Shown one piece after another: positions 36,909-45,916 of a stretch of DNA of 64,000 bases. Positions within the stretch are counted from its first letter, which is position 1, and every line of letters starts with the position of its first letter. This stretch comes from Pseudomonas sp. HN11 (GTDB taxonomy: Bacteria; Pseudomonadota; Gammaproteobacteria; Pseudomonadales; Pseudomonadaceae). The DNA lies in the NCBI RefSeq assembly GCF_021390155.1, contig NZ_CP089985.1, positions 5,219,001-5,283,000 of the forward strand, read 5' to 3'. The notes under the pieces are model-generated. The model searched no databases. It was not told where the DNA came from and saw nothing but the letters and a program-made list of their open reading frames with translations. The translations under genes and the position numbers were made by a program.

Positions 36909-37838
36909 TTAATCTTCCAAAGCACGCACGCGCTGCATGCGCTTTTGTTCCACCGGCGCATCGGCAGTCTGCAACTCAAAGTCAAAATCAATCTGAGCAA
37001 ACCGCCCTTCCACGCCAAACTCGCGCGCCAGCTGCGGATCGTCACTGAAGCGAATCTCGGCTATCAACTCATCCCGCGTCGCATAGGCAAAATCGTCATG
37101 CAGGTACGGGTCATCCGACAGGTTGATCTGGGTGGTCAGGTGCCGATGCCCCGGCGCAGAAATGAAGAAGTGGATATGCGCCGGCCGCTGCCCGTGGCGC
37201 CCCAATTGATCGAGCAGTTGCTGGGTCGGACCGGTCGGCGGGCAACCGTAGCCCGACGGTACGATACTACGGAAACGGTAATTGCCCTGGGCATCGGTCT
37301 CGATACGTCGGCGCAGGTTGAACGCCGATTGCGTAGGATCGAACCATGAATAGGTGCCACCGGTGTTGGCCTGCCACACGTCCACAATCGCCCCGGCCAG
37401 TGGCTTGCCCTCGGTGTCACGCACCTGCCCGCGCATGAACAGCGGCACCGCATCGTCCTTGCCATCATCCAACCGTGCTTCGTACTTCGACAGCGGCGCA
37501 CCGGCCACGTACAACGGGCCTTCGATGGTGCGCGGCGTGCCACCGGATTTGCCGGCCTCTTCATCGGCGGCGTCCATCAGCAGGTCCAGATAATGCTCAA
37601 GACCCAGCCCGGCGGCGAGCAATCCGGCTTCCTGATTCTTGCCCAACTCGTTGAGGTAGTTGACCGCCTTCCAGAACTCTTCCGGGGTCACTTCCAGGTC
37701 TTCGATGATGTTCACGGTGTCGCGCAGGATCCGGTAGATCAGCGCCTTGGTGCGCGGGTTACCACCATTGTTGAGGTTACCGCTGGCTTCTTCGAGAAAC
37801 TGTTGGGCATGGGCAGTCTGGGACAGTCGGATGGACAT
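36909..37838 (-). CDS. catA: Catechol 1,2-dioxygenase
   Basis: A 309-residue intradiol dioxygenase. Iron-ligand regions are GGTYSWFD (first Tyr), VPSGYGCP (second Tyr) and RPAHIHFFIS (two His). The helical N-terminal dimerisation region with the bound-lipid type is residues 1-100. It opens catechol to cis,cis-muconate. Third gene of catB-catC-catA, 41 bp after catC. Confidence 0.97.
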   Translation of the reverse strand: MSIRLSQTAHAQQFLEEASGNLNNGGNPRTKALIYRILRDTVNIIEDLEVTPEEFWKAVNYLNELGKNQEAGLLAAGLGLEHYLDLLMDAADEEAGKSGGTPRTIEGPLYVAGAPLSKYEARLDDGKDDAVPLFMRGQVRDTEGKPLAGAIVDVWQANTGGTYSWFDPTQSAFNLRRRIETDAQGNYRFRSIVPSGYGCPPTGPTQQLLDQLGRHGQRPAHIHFFISAPGHRHLTTQINLSDDPYLHDDFAYATRDELIAEIRFSDDPQLAREFGVEGRFAQIDFDFELQTADAPVEQKRMQRVRALED

Positions 37839-37879
37839 GGAGCGTTCCTCATCTTGTAGTTATCAGGGTGAAAACCGGC

Positions 37880-38170
37880 CTAGCGGTCATCCTCATGGAT
37901 CGACGAAGGGTGACGGCACAGGGCGTTCACTTCGATGGCCATGTAGGGGAAAAGCGGTAGTTGCATCAGCAGGTCGTGTAGCGCCTGCACACTGTCGACA
38001 TCGAACACGCTGTAGTTGGCGTAGTGCCCGGCGATGCGCCACAGGTGGCGCCATTTGCCTTCCTGTTGCAGGCGCTGCGCCAAGGCTTTTTCTTCAGCCT
38101 TGAGGCTGGCTGCGCGCTCGGGGTTCATGTCGAGGGGCAGGTTCACGGTCATTTTTACGTGGAACAACAT
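37880..38170 (-). CDS. catC: Muconolactone Delta-isomerase
   Basis: A 96-residue protein (MLFHVKMTVNLPLDMNPERA, then LAQRLQQEGKWRHLWRIAGHYANYSVFDVDS, and LPLFPYMAIEVNALCRHPSSI). It moves the double bond of muconolactone to give beta-ketoadipate enol-lactone. Normal size for CatC, which forms a decamer. It lies 12 bp after catB. Confidence 0.97.
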   Translation of the reverse strand: MLFHVKMTVNLPLDMNPERAASLKAEEKALAQRLQQEGKWRHLWRIAGHYANYSVFDVDSVQALHDLLMQLPLFPYMAIEVNALCRHPSSIHEDDR

Positions 38171-38182
38171 AGCAGGCGCCTC

Positions 38183-39310
38183 TTAGTGTTTGTCACGACG
38201 GAAGAACGCCAGGCGCTCTTCATCGATGGCCAGGCCCAGGCCCGGCGCGGTTGAGACATGCAGCTGAAAATCGCGGTACACCGGCGGCTCGGTGAGGATG
38301 TCTTCGGTAAGCAGCAACGGGCCGAACAGTTCGGTGTCCCACGCCAGTTTGCTCAGCGTGAGAAAGGCATGGGCCGAGGCCAGGGTGCCGATTCCGCCTT
38401 CCAACATGGTGCCGCCATACAGCCCGATACCCGCCGCCTCGGCAATCGCGGCGGTGCGCAATACGGCGCGCGGGCCGCCGTTCTTGGCGATCTTGAGGGC
38501 GAACACCGAGGCCGCGCCTTCACGGGCCAGGTTGAAGGCATCCTCGACGCATTCGATGGACTCATCCGCCATGATCGGCGCCGGGCTCGATAGATTGAGC
38601 CGGGCCATGCCGCCACGGTTGTTGCGTGAGATCGGTTGTTCGATCAGGTCGATCCCGTTGTCGCCGAGCACCTTGCACGCACGCAGCGCCACCGCTTCAT
38701 CCCAGGCCTGGTTGACGTCGACGCGCACACTGGCGCGGTCGCCCAGGGCTTTTTTGATCGCAATAACGTGGGCCAGATCATGAGCGACTTCACCGGCGCC
38801 GATCTTCAATTTGAAAATGCGGTGGCGGCGCAGGTCGAGCATTTTTTCGGCTTCGGCAATGTCCTTTTCGGTGTTGCCGCTGGCCAAGGTCCAGGCCACC
38901 GGCAAGGCGTCACGCACACGGCCGCCGAGCAGTTCGCTGACCGGCAGGTTCAGGCGTTTACCCAGAGCATCGAGCAAGGCGCTTTCGATACCGGACTTGG
39001 CAAAGGTGTTGCCGCGAATACTGCGCTCCAGACGCAACATGGCGGCGTTGATATTGTTCGCGTCCTGGCCGATCAGCAGTGGAGCGAAGTGGCGGTCGAT
39101 GTTGACCTTGATGCTGTCGGGGCTTTCGTTGCCGTAGCTCAAACCGCCAATGGTGGTGGCTTCGCCGATGCCTTCGACGCCGTCGGCGCAGCGCAGGCGG
39201 ATGATCACCAGGGTCTGGTTCTGCATCGTATGCATCGCCAGCTTGTGCGGGCGAAGGGTGGGGAGGTCGACGATGATCGTGTCGATCGACTCGATGGCGC
39301 AAATCGGCAT
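38183..39310 (-). CDS. catB: Muconate cycloisomerase
   Basis: A 375-residue enolase-superfamily enzyme that cyclises cis,cis-muconate to muconolactone. Catalytic KxK is RIFKLKIGAG near residue 169; metal ligands are in VRVDVNQAWDE, LIEQPI and PIMADES. It starts PICAIESIDTIIVDLPTLRPHKLAM. The ATG at 39310 is chosen over the 698-codon frame, whose extension covers catR on the other strand. First gene of catBCA, divergent from catR. Confidence 0.97.
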   Translation of the reverse strand: MPICAIESIDTIIVDLPTLRPHKLAMHTMQNQTLVIIRLRCADGVEGIGEATTIGGLSYGNESPDSIKVNIDRHFAPLLIGQDANNINAAMLRLERSIRGNTFAKSGIESALLDALGKRLNLPVSELLGGRVRDALPVAWTLASGNTEKDIAEAEKMLDLRRHRIFKLKIGAGEVAHDLAHVIAIKKALGDRASVRVDVNQAWDEAVALRACKVLGDNGIDLIEQPISRNNRGGMARLNLSSPAPIMADESIECVEDAFNLAREGAASVFALKIAKNGGPRAVLRTAAIAEAAGIGLYGGTMLEGGIGTLASAHAFLTLSKLAWDTELFGPLLLTEDILTEPPVYRDFQLHVSTAPGLGLAIDEERLAFFRRDKH

Positions 39311-39395
39311 GGCTATACCCGTTAGGTTCTTTTTAGGCTTTAGCCGATTCTGTGCCGTATTTTTCAAAGCTTCCAATATAGAATGGGTCTCGAAC

Positions 39396-39412
39396 AATAC
39401 CCTCAAGGTATT
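39396..39412. promoter_or_regulatory. Candidate CatR recognition site
   Basis: AATACC-CTCAA-GGTATT is a perfect inverted repeat containing the ATAC-N7-GTAT pattern used by CatR/BenM-type LysR regulators. It lies between catR and catB, 13 bp before the catR start, where CatR would both repress itself and, with muconate, activate catBCA. Confidence 0.65.
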
Positions 39413-39424
39413 ATAGGAGCCATC

Positions 39425-40300
39425 ATGGAATTGCGTCACCTGCGCTACTTCCAGGTATTGGGAGAGACCCTCAACTTCACCCGAGCCGCCGAACGCCTGC
39501 ACATCGCCCAGCCGCCGTTGAGCCGGCAGATCCAGCAATTGGAGGAGGAATTGGGCGTGATCCTGCTGGAACGTGGCCGACCGCTGCGGCTGACCGAGGC
39601 AGGGCGGTTTTTCTATGAGCACGCCAATGTGCTGCTGGAACAACTGAACAAGGTCTGCGACAACACGCGACGCATTGGCCAAGGTGAAAAGACCTGGCTG
39701 GGTATCGGCTTTGCGCCGTCGACCCTGTACGGCGTGTTGCCGGAGCTGATTCGACGACTGCGCACCCATGAGGCACTGGAGCTGGAGTTGGGACTGTCGG
39801 AGATGACTACCTTGCAACAGGTCGAAGCGCTTAAGGCCGGGCGGATCGACGTGGGGTTCGGGCGGATTCGTATCGACGACCCGGCCATCGTCCAGCGCGT
39901 CCTGGTGGAGGATCGGCTGGTCGCCGTACTGCCCGCCGGTCACCCGTTGCTCGATGCGCCCGCTACCCTCGCCCAACTGGCGGCCGAGCCCTTTGTGCTC
40001 TACCCCGGCAACCCACGCCCCAGCTACGCTGACCATGTGATCGCGCTGTTCGATGCCCATGGTCTGAGCCTCAAGGTGGCGCAGTGGACCAACGAGTTGC
40101 AGACCGCCATCGGCCTGGTCGGCGCCGGGATGGGCGTGACGCTGGTGCCCGCCTCCGTGCAGGTGCTGCACCGCGCGGACATCGGCTACACTCCGGTTGT
40201 GGAGGCCACGGCGACGTCGCCAATCATTCTGAGTCGGCGGGTTAATGATCAGTCGCCAGGGCTCAGTCATTGCCTGCAACTGGTGGAAGAGTTGATCTAG
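39425..40300 (+). CDS. catR: LysR regulator of the cat genes, CatR
   Basis: A 291-residue LTTR. The N terminus MELRHLRYFQVLGETLNFTRAAERLHIAQPPLSRQIQQLEEELGV is typical of CatR/BenM/ClcR. The effector domain (WLGIGFAPSTLYGVLPELIRRLR) binds muconate in known members. GGAG lies 6 bases before the ATG at 39425. Divergent from catBCA; its stop overlaps the convergent antR stop region by 4 bp. Confidence 0.93.
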   Translation: MELRHLRYFQVLGETLNFTRAAERLHIAQPPLSRQIQQLEEELGVILLERGRPLRLTEAGRFFYEHANVLLEQLNKVCDNTRRIGQGEKTWLGIGFAPSTLYGVLPELIRRLRTHEALELELGLSEMTTLQQVEALKAGRIDVGFGRIRIDDPAIVQRVLVEDRLVAVLPAGHPLLDAPATLAQLAAEPFVLYPGNPRPSYADHVIALFDAHGLSLKVAQWTNELQTAIGLVGAGMGVTLVPASVQVLHRADIGYTPVVEATATSPIILSRRVNDQSPGLSHCLQLVEELI

Positions 40301-41283
40301 CCACGCAGGCGCCGCGCATCATTGCGCTGCAGGGTCTGGCTCGGCGACTCATCGAACAGCTTGCGATACTCTGCCGAGAACCGCCCCAGATGGGTAAAGC
40401 CCCAGCCCAAGGCGATCTCGGAGATGGTGCGGGTGGAGCCATGCTCCAGGATTGCCTGGCGTACCGCAGAAAGCCGATGTTTCTTCAAATAGGCCATCGG
40501 CGACAGCGCAAAGTATTTGCGAAACGCATCGAACAACTTGAACCGTGACACACCCGCAGCAGCTTCCAGGTCTTCCAGGTGCACGGCTTCGCGGGCGTTG
40601 TCGTGGATGTACTGGCGCGCACGGATCAAATAATGCGGCAGTTTCACGCCGAGGACATCGCGCAGCTCTTCGGAATAATTGTTCGGCTGGGCCAGGATCA
40701 GGCCCTTGATCAGCGAGCTTTCCAGGTCGCGGGTAAAAGCAGCCTGCTCATACAACTCACTGCCGTGCTCCAGCTCGGCGATGAAATATCGCGCCATGCG
40801 CCACCATGCCGCCGAAGCCCCCTCCACCGCGTCCATCACCGACTCAAAGCGCACCGGCGCATCAATCGGTCGTTGCAGCAAACCTTCCAGCGACTCACTC
40901 ATCGCCGCCCGCGTGATCACCACCTGCAACTTGCGGCAGTCGCCGGAAATCGCCAGCACCTGATGCTCGTTGGGCGAGATGATCACGCCCTGGTCGCGGT
41001 TGGAACTCAGGCGCTCACCGTTCTTGCTCAACTCCTGCTCGCCCATCAAAGGCAGGCTCAGGCTGTAGCTGCTGAAGTGCTCGGCGTCTTCGATGTCGAT
41101 GGTCACATCGGTGCCGTATTCGATCACGCCCAAGGTGGTGGCGCGGGACTTGAACACATTGGCGCTGTGATGGAAACGCAGGCGTTCGGGCGTGGCGGTG
41201 GCCAGGCGATGGGGCCCGCAGATGCCGGACATCCAGCTGCGGGCGCCTTCCAGGTCGAAGCGTTGAATCGTTTGGCTGCTCAT
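40297..41283 (-). CDS. antR: AraC/XylS regulator AntR
   Basis: A 328-residue AraC-family activator. The C-terminal pair of helix-turn-helix units covers about residues 220-320 (YIHDNAREAVHLEDLEAAAGVSRFKLFDAFRKYFALSPMAYLKKHRL, then TRTISEIALGWGFTHLGRFSAEYRKLFDESPSQTL); the N-terminal half is the effector domain. In P. aeruginosa and P. putida AntR activates antABC with anthranilate. It is divergent from antA across about 195 bp. Confidence 0.92.
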   Translation of the reverse strand: MSSQTIQRFDLEGARSWMSGICGPHRLATATPERLRFHHSANVFKSRATTLGVIEYGTDVTIDIEDAEHFSSYSLSLPLMGEQELSKNGERLSSNRDQGVIISPNEHQVLAISGDCRKLQVVITRAAMSESLEGLLQRPIDAPVRFESVMDAVEGASAAWWRMARYFIAELEHGSELYEQAAFTRDLESSLIKGLILAQPNNYSEELRDVLGVKLPHYLIRARQYIHDNAREAVHLEDLEAAAGVSRFKLFDAFRKYFALSPMAYLKKHRLSAVRQAILEHGSTRTISEIALGWGFTHLGRFSAEYRKLFDESPSQTLQRNDARRLRG

Positions 41284-41478
41284 CAGGGTGCACCCACGGC
41301 GGTTAGGCTGTTGCGCGCTCTGGCGGCGCGTCTGCTGAATTACAGTAGCGCATTGCGCCGGCGAACGGCACCTGCCCCAATTATTCGGCCCAGCTTCCCC
41401 TATTAACTGGATAGCCCACGCCCAATCTCACTGCCTTTAATAAGCCACCGATCAGCCCTAACAAAAAAGGTGCCTCCC

Positions 41479-42870
41479 ATGAGTGGTGCAAGAAGCGTCG
41501 AGCAGTGGAAAACATTTATCGAAGGTTGCCTGGATTTTCGCCCGGCGGATGAAGTGTTCCGCATCGCCCGCGACATGTTCACCGAGCCGGAACTGTTCGA
41601 CCTGGAGATGGAGCTGATCTTCGAAAAGAACTGGATCTACGCCTGCCACGAAAGCGAACTGGCGAATAACCACGACTTTGTGACGATGCGCGCCGGGCGC
41701 CAACCGATGATCATCACCCGCGATGGCGAAGGCCGACTCAATGCGCTGATCAACGCCTGCCAGCATCGCGGCACCACGCTTACCCGTGTCGGCAAGGGCA
41801 ACCAGTCCACCTTCACCTGTCCGTTCCACGCCTGGTGCTACAAGAGTGATGGCCGCCTGGTGAAGGTCAAGGCGCCGGGGGAATACCCGGAGGGTTTCGA
41901 CAAGGCCACACGTGGCCTGAAAAAGGCGCGTATCGAAAGCTACAAGGGCTTCGTATTTATCAGCCTGGACGTGAATGGCACCGACAGCCTGGAAGACTTC
42001 CTGGGCGACGCCAAAGTGTTCTTCGACATGATGGTCGCCCAGTCCGCTTCCGGTGAGCTGGAGGTGCTGCCGGGCAAATCCGCTTATACCTATGACGGCA
42101 ACTGGAAGCTGCAAAACGAGAACGGCCTGGACGGTTATCACGTCAGTACCGTTCACTACAACTACGTGGCCACGGTGCAGCATCGCCAGCAGGTGAACAC
42201 CGAGAATGGCACAGGTGCAGGCTCCACCCTGGACTACAGCAAGCTTGGCGCAGGTGATGCGAACACCGACGACGGCTGGTTCGCCTTCAACAATGGCCAC
42301 AGTGTGTTGTTCAGCGACATGCCCAACCCCAGCGTGCGCTCCGGATACGCCACCATCATGCCGCGCCTGGTAGAAGAACACGGCCAGCCAAAGGCCGAGT
42401 GGATGATGCATCGCCTGCGCAACCTGAATATCTACCCGAGCCTGCTCTTTCTCGACCAGATCAGCTCGCAACTGCGCATCATCCGCCCGGTGGCGTGGAA
42501 CAAGACCGAGATCATCAGCCAGTGCCTTGGCGTGAAAGGCGAATCCGACGCCGACCGCGAAAACCGTATTCGCCAGTTCGAGGACTTCTTCAACGTGTCG
42601 GGCATGGGCACGCCAGATGACCTGGTGGAATTTCGCGAAGCCCAGCGTGGTTTCCAGGGCCGCCTGGAGCGCTGGAGCGATATCTCCCGTGGCAGTCATC
42701 GCTGGGAAACCGGGCCCACGCCGAACAGCGAAGCCATCGGCATCCAGCCGGCCATGACCGGCACCGAATTCACCCATGAAGGCCTTTACGTAAACCAGCA
42801 TCGCAACTGGCAGCAATTCCTGCTCAAGGGCTTGGACAACCAAGCGCTGACACTGCGGGAGGTGAAGTGA
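41479..42870 (+). CDS. antA: Anthranilate 1,2-dioxygenase large subunit
   Basis: A 463-residue Rieske oxygenase alpha subunit. Rieske ligands lie in CQHRGTTL and CPFHAWCY (CxH...CxxH) near residues 90-115; the mononuclear iron site is in NENGLDGYHVSTVHY near residue 215. It opens the ring position of anthranilate to give catechol, CO2 and ammonia. AAGG precedes the ATG at 41479. Its stop overlaps the antB start (TGATG). Confidence 0.96.
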   Translation: MSGARSVEQWKTFIEGCLDFRPADEVFRIARDMFTEPELFDLEMELIFEKNWIYACHESELANNHDFVTMRAGRQPMIITRDGEGRLNALINACQHRGTTLTRVGKGNQSTFTCPFHAWCYKSDGRLVKVKAPGEYPEGFDKATRGLKKARIESYKGFVFISLDVNGTDSLEDFLGDAKVFFDMMVAQSASGELEVLPGKSAYTYDGNWKLQNENGLDGYHVSTVHYNYVATVQHRQQVNTENGTGAGSTLDYSKLGAGDANTDDGWFAFNNGHSVLFSDMPNPSVRSGYATIMPRLVEEHGQPKAEWMMHRLRNLNIYPSLLFLDQISSQLRIIRPVAWNKTEIISQCLGVKGESDADRENRIRQFEDFFNVSGMGTPDDLVEFREAQRGFQGRLERWSDISRGSHRWETGPTPNSEAIGIQPAMTGTEFTHEGLYVNQHRNWQQFLLKGLDNQALTLREVK

Positions 42871-43361
42871 TGAATGCGCAACTGCAGTACCAGATCGAGC
42901 AGTTCTTCTACCGAAAATCCGAGCTGTGCGACGCCCAGGACTGGGACGCCTATGTGCAGCTGTTCGACCCGCAGAGCGAGTTCCACCTGCCGCAGTGGGA
43001 CTCGGAACACGTGTACACCCGTGATCCCAAGCGCGAGATGTCGTTGATCTATTACCCCAACCGCTCGGGCCTGGAAGATCGCGTGTTCCGTTTACGCACG
43101 GGCAAGGCCGCGTCGGCTACACCGATGCCGCGTACCTTGCACCTGATCAATAACGTGCGCGTTGCCGAGCAGGCGGATGGCACTCTGGAGGTGCGACTGA
43201 ATTGGCACACGCTGTTCTATCGCCTGGCCACGTCGGAGCAGTTTTACGGCCACGCCACTTACACCCTCAAGCCTGACGGCGACAGCTGGTTGATCATCCG
43301 CAAGCATGCGCTGCTGCTCAACGACACCATCAACTCGGTGCTGGACTTCTATCACCTCTAG
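42870..43361 (+). CDS. antB: Anthranilate 1,2-dioxygenase small subunit
   Basis: A 163-residue ring-hydroxylating dioxygenase beta subunit (YQIEQFFYRKSELCDAQDWDAYVQLFDPQSEFHLPQWDSE). It has a structural role in the alpha3beta3 complex and no metal site. The ATG at 42870 shares a base with the antA stop, so translation is coupled. The alternative GTG three bases earlier is less likely. Confidence 0.96.
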   Translation: MNAQLQYQIEQFFYRKSELCDAQDWDAYVQLFDPQSEFHLPQWDSEHVYTRDPKREMSLIYYPNRSGLEDRVFRLRTGKAASATPMPRTLHLINNVRVAEQADGTLEVRLNWHTLFYRLATSEQFYGHATYTLKPDGDSWLIIRKHALLLNDTINSVLDFYHL

Positions 43362-43379
43362 GCGCTGGGAATCTAATTG

Positions 43380-44387
43380 ATGAATCACAAAGTGGCCTTC
43401 AGTTTTGCCGACGGCAAGACGCTGTTCTTCCCCGTGGGCGCCCATGAAATCCTGCTGGATGCGGCACTGCGCAACGGCATCAAGATTCCCCTGGATTGCC
43501 GTGAAGGTGTCTGCGGCACCTGCCAGGGCCGTTGCGAATCCGGCGATTACAGCCAGGACTATGTGGACGAAGAGGCCCTGTCCAGCCTCGACTTGCAACA
43601 GCGCAAGATGCTCAGTTGCCAGACCCGGGTGAAGTCCGACGCGACGTTCTATTTCGACTTTGATTCGAGCCTGTGCAATGCGCCGGGCCCGGTGCAGGTG
43701 CGCGGTACGGTGAGCGCGGTGCAGCACGTGTCGACGAGTACGGCGATCCTGCAGGTACAGTTGGATCAGGCGCTGGTTTTTCTGCCAGGCCAATACGCGC
43801 GCCTGTCGGTGCCTGGCACGGACAGTTGGCGGTCGTACTCTTTCGCCAATCTTCCGGGCAACCACCTGCAATTCCTGGTGCGCCTGTTGCCAGATGGAGT
43901 GATGAGCAATTACCTGCGCGAGCGCTGTCAGGTGGGTGATGAGCTGTTGATGGAAGCGCCACTCGGCGCCTTCTACCTGCGCCACGTCACTCAACCATTG
44001 GTCTTGGTGGCGGGTGGCACCGGGTTATCGGCCTTGCTGGGTATGCTCGATGAACTGGCCGACAAGGGTTGCGACCAACCGGTGCACCTCTACTACGGCG
44101 TGCGCGGTGCCCAGGACTTGTGCGAAGCGGCGCGCATCCAGGCCTATATCGCGAAAATTCCGGGCTTTCGCTACACCGAAGTCCTCAGCGCACCCTCAGA
44201 GGATTGGCCCGGCAAGCGCGGCTATCTCACCGAGCATTTCGACCTGGCCGAATTGCGGGACAGTTCGGCGGATATGTATCTGTGCGGCCCCCCTCCAATG
44301 GTCGAATCCATCCAGCAATGGCTGGTGGATCAGGCACTTGATGGCGTTCAGCTGTATTACGAAAAGTTCACGCAGAGTAATATCTGA
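43380..44387 (+). CDS. antC: Anthranilate 1,2-dioxygenase reductase subunit
   Basis: A 335-residue electron-transfer subunit. The N-terminal plant-type [2Fe-2S] ferredoxin has LDCREGVCGTCQGRCESGDY and LSCQTRV near residues 36-80. The FAD domain follows (PGQYARLSVPGTDSWRSYSFAN), then the NAD domain (LVAGGTGLSALLGMLDEL, CGPPPMVESIQ). It passes electrons from NADH to AntAB. A GGGA is the only Shine-Dalgarno-like string. Third gene of antABC. Confidence 0.96.
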   Translation: MNHKVAFSFADGKTLFFPVGAHEILLDAALRNGIKIPLDCREGVCGTCQGRCESGDYSQDYVDEEALSSLDLQQRKMLSCQTRVKSDATFYFDFDSSLCNAPGPVQVRGTVSAVQHVSTSTAILQVQLDQALVFLPGQYARLSVPGTDSWRSYSFANLPGNHLQFLVRLLPDGVMSNYLRERCQVGDELLMEAPLGAFYLRHVTQPLVLVAGGTGLSALLGMLDELADKGCDQPVHLYYGVRGAQDLCEAARIQAYIAKIPGFRYTEVLSAPSEDWPGKRGYLTEHFDLAELRDSSADMYLCGPPPMVESIQQWLVDQALDGVQLYYEKFTQSNI

Positions 44388-44408
44388 CCCCTCAGCACTT
44401 CTGAGGGG
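44388..44408 (+). terminator. Hairpin between antC and aroP
   Basis: Perfect 8-bp stem CCCCTCAG / CTGAGGGG with loop CACTT starts right after the antC stop. No T run follows, so it more likely marks or protects the antABC mRNA end, or reduces read-through into the permease gene, than terminates fully. Confidence 0.5.
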
Positions 44409-44459
44409 CTGATGCGGCGTGCACTCACCCTCAAGAAAAACAAGTAGAAGGGAATGTTA

Positions 44460-45860
44460 ATGGCGGATGACATGGTTAACCCGGTAGGCCTCAAGCGTGG
44501 CCTGAAGAACCGGCATATTCAGCTGATCGCCTTGGGAGGGGCGATCGGCACGGGGCTGTTCCTCGGCTCGGCCGGGGTACTCAAGTCGGCGGGGCCATCG
44601 ATGATCCTGGGTTACGCGATTGCCGGTTTCATCGCGTTCCTGATCATGCGCCAGCTCGGCGAGATGATCGTCGAAGAGCCGGTGGCCGGCTCCTTCAGCC
44701 ACTTCGCCCACAAATACTGGGGCGGCTACGCAGGCTTCCTGGCGGGCTGGAACTACTGGGTGCTCTACGTGCTGGTGGGTATGGCCGAACTGACGGCGGT
44801 GGGTAAGTACATCCAGTTCTGGTGGCCGGAGATCCCGACCTGGGTCAGTGCGCTGGTGTTCTTTGTCGCGGTGAACCTGATCAACACCCTGAACGTGAAG
44901 TTCTTTGGTGAAGCCGAGTTCTGGTTTGCGATCATCAAGGTGGTGGCGATTGTCGGCATGATCGTGCTCGGCTGCTACCTGCTGTTCAGCGGCACCGGCG
45001 GCCCGCAAGCGTCGGTCAGCAACCTGTGGAGCCACGGCGGGTTCTTCCCGAATGGCGGCATGGGGCTGTTGATGTCGATGGCGTTCATCATGTTCTCGTT
45101 CGGTGGCCTGGAGCTGGTGGGCATCACCGCCGCCGAGGCCAGCGAGCCACGCAAAGTGATCCCGAAAGCGATCAACCAGGTGGTCTACCGGATTCTCATT
45201 TTCTACGTCGGCGCCCTGACAGTGCTGCTGTCGCTGTACCCGTGGGACCAACTGCTGCAAACCCTCGGCGCGTCGGGTGATGCTTACAGCGGCAGCCCAT
45301 TTGTGCAGATCTTCTCGCTGATCGGTAACGACACCGCCGCGCATATCCTCAATTTCGTGGTGCTGACGGCGGCGCTATCGGTGTACAACAGCGGCGTGTA
45401 CTGCAACAGCCGCATGCTGTTCGGCCTGGCCGAGCAAGGTGATGCACCGAAATCGCTGATGAAGCTGAACAAGCAAGGCGTGCCGATCCGCGCCCTGGCG
45501 ATTTCGGCGTTGGTGACGATGCTGTGCGTGGTGGTCAACTACGTGGCGCCGCAGAGTGCGCTGGAGCTGCTGTTTGCCCTGGTGGTTGCCTCACTGATGA
45601 TCAACTGGGCGCTGATCAGCATCACCCACATCAAGTTCCGCAAAGCCATGGGCGAACAAGGCCTGACGCCGTCGTTCAAGACCTTCTGGTTCCCGTTCAG
45701 CAACTACCTGTGCCTGGCGTTCATGGTGATGATCATCAGTGTAATGCTGGCGATTCCGGGGATCAGCGAGTCGGTGTATGCGATGCCGGTGTGGGTGGGG
45801 ATTATTTATGTTGCCTACCGGTTGCGGATGAGAAACGCGAAAGTAGCCGTAGCGCAATAA
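44460..45860 (+). CDS. aroP: Aromatic amino acid permease, AroP type
   Basis: A 466-residue APC permease with 12 hydrophobic segments. The segment GLKNRHIQLIALGGAIGTGLFLGSAG... SFSHFAHKYWGG is near identical to E. coli AroP, and so are ELVGITAAEA and SVYNSGVYCNSRMLFGLA. It imports Trp, Phe and Tyr. AAGGG lies 7 bases before the ATG at 44460; an in-frame ATG at 44454 is possible. Its place between antABC and kynAB fits supply of tryptophan to the pathway. Confidence 0.9.
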   Translation: MADDMVNPVGLKRGLKNRHIQLIALGGAIGTGLFLGSAGVLKSAGPSMILGYAIAGFIAFLIMRQLGEMIVEEPVAGSFSHFAHKYWGGYAGFLAGWNYWVLYVLVGMAELTAVGKYIQFWWPEIPTWVSALVFFVAVNLINTLNVKFFGEAEFWFAIIKVVAIVGMIVLGCYLLFSGTGGPQASVSNLWSHGGFFPNGGMGLLMSMAFIMFSFGGLELVGITAAEASEPRKVIPKAINQVVYRILIFYVGALTVLLSLYPWDQLLQTLGASGDAYSGSPFVQIFSLIGNDTAAHILNFVVLTAALSVYNSGVYCNSRMLFGLAEQGDAPKSLMKLNKQGVPIRALAISALVTMLCVVVNYVAPQSALELLFALVVASLMINWALISITHIKFRKAMGEQGLTPSFKTFWFPFSNYLCLAFMVMIISVMLAIPGISESVYAMPVWVGIIYVAYRLRMRNAKVAVAQ

Positions 45861-45890
45861 CCCCCCATTTTGAATACCTTCCAAATGAAA

Positions 45891-45916
45891 AGCCCCGGTG
45901 ATCCGGGGCTTTTTGT
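45891..45916. terminator. Bidirectional terminator between aroP and kynA
   Basis: Perfect 8-bp stem AGCCCCGG / CCGGGGCT with a 4-base loop, TTTTTG on the right and AAAA on the left, between two convergent genes. Confidence 0.9.

Noticed and set aside
38183..40279. 698-codon open frame ending in catB
   Set aside because: Only the last 375 codons match muconate cycloisomerase; the first part is the shadow of catR and of the divergent promoter.
41284..41478. XylS-like box TGCA-N8-GGTTA at the antR side of the antR-antA region
   Set aside because: Spacing differs from the usual TGCA-N6-GGNTA and there is no second repeat; too weak to list as an AntR site.
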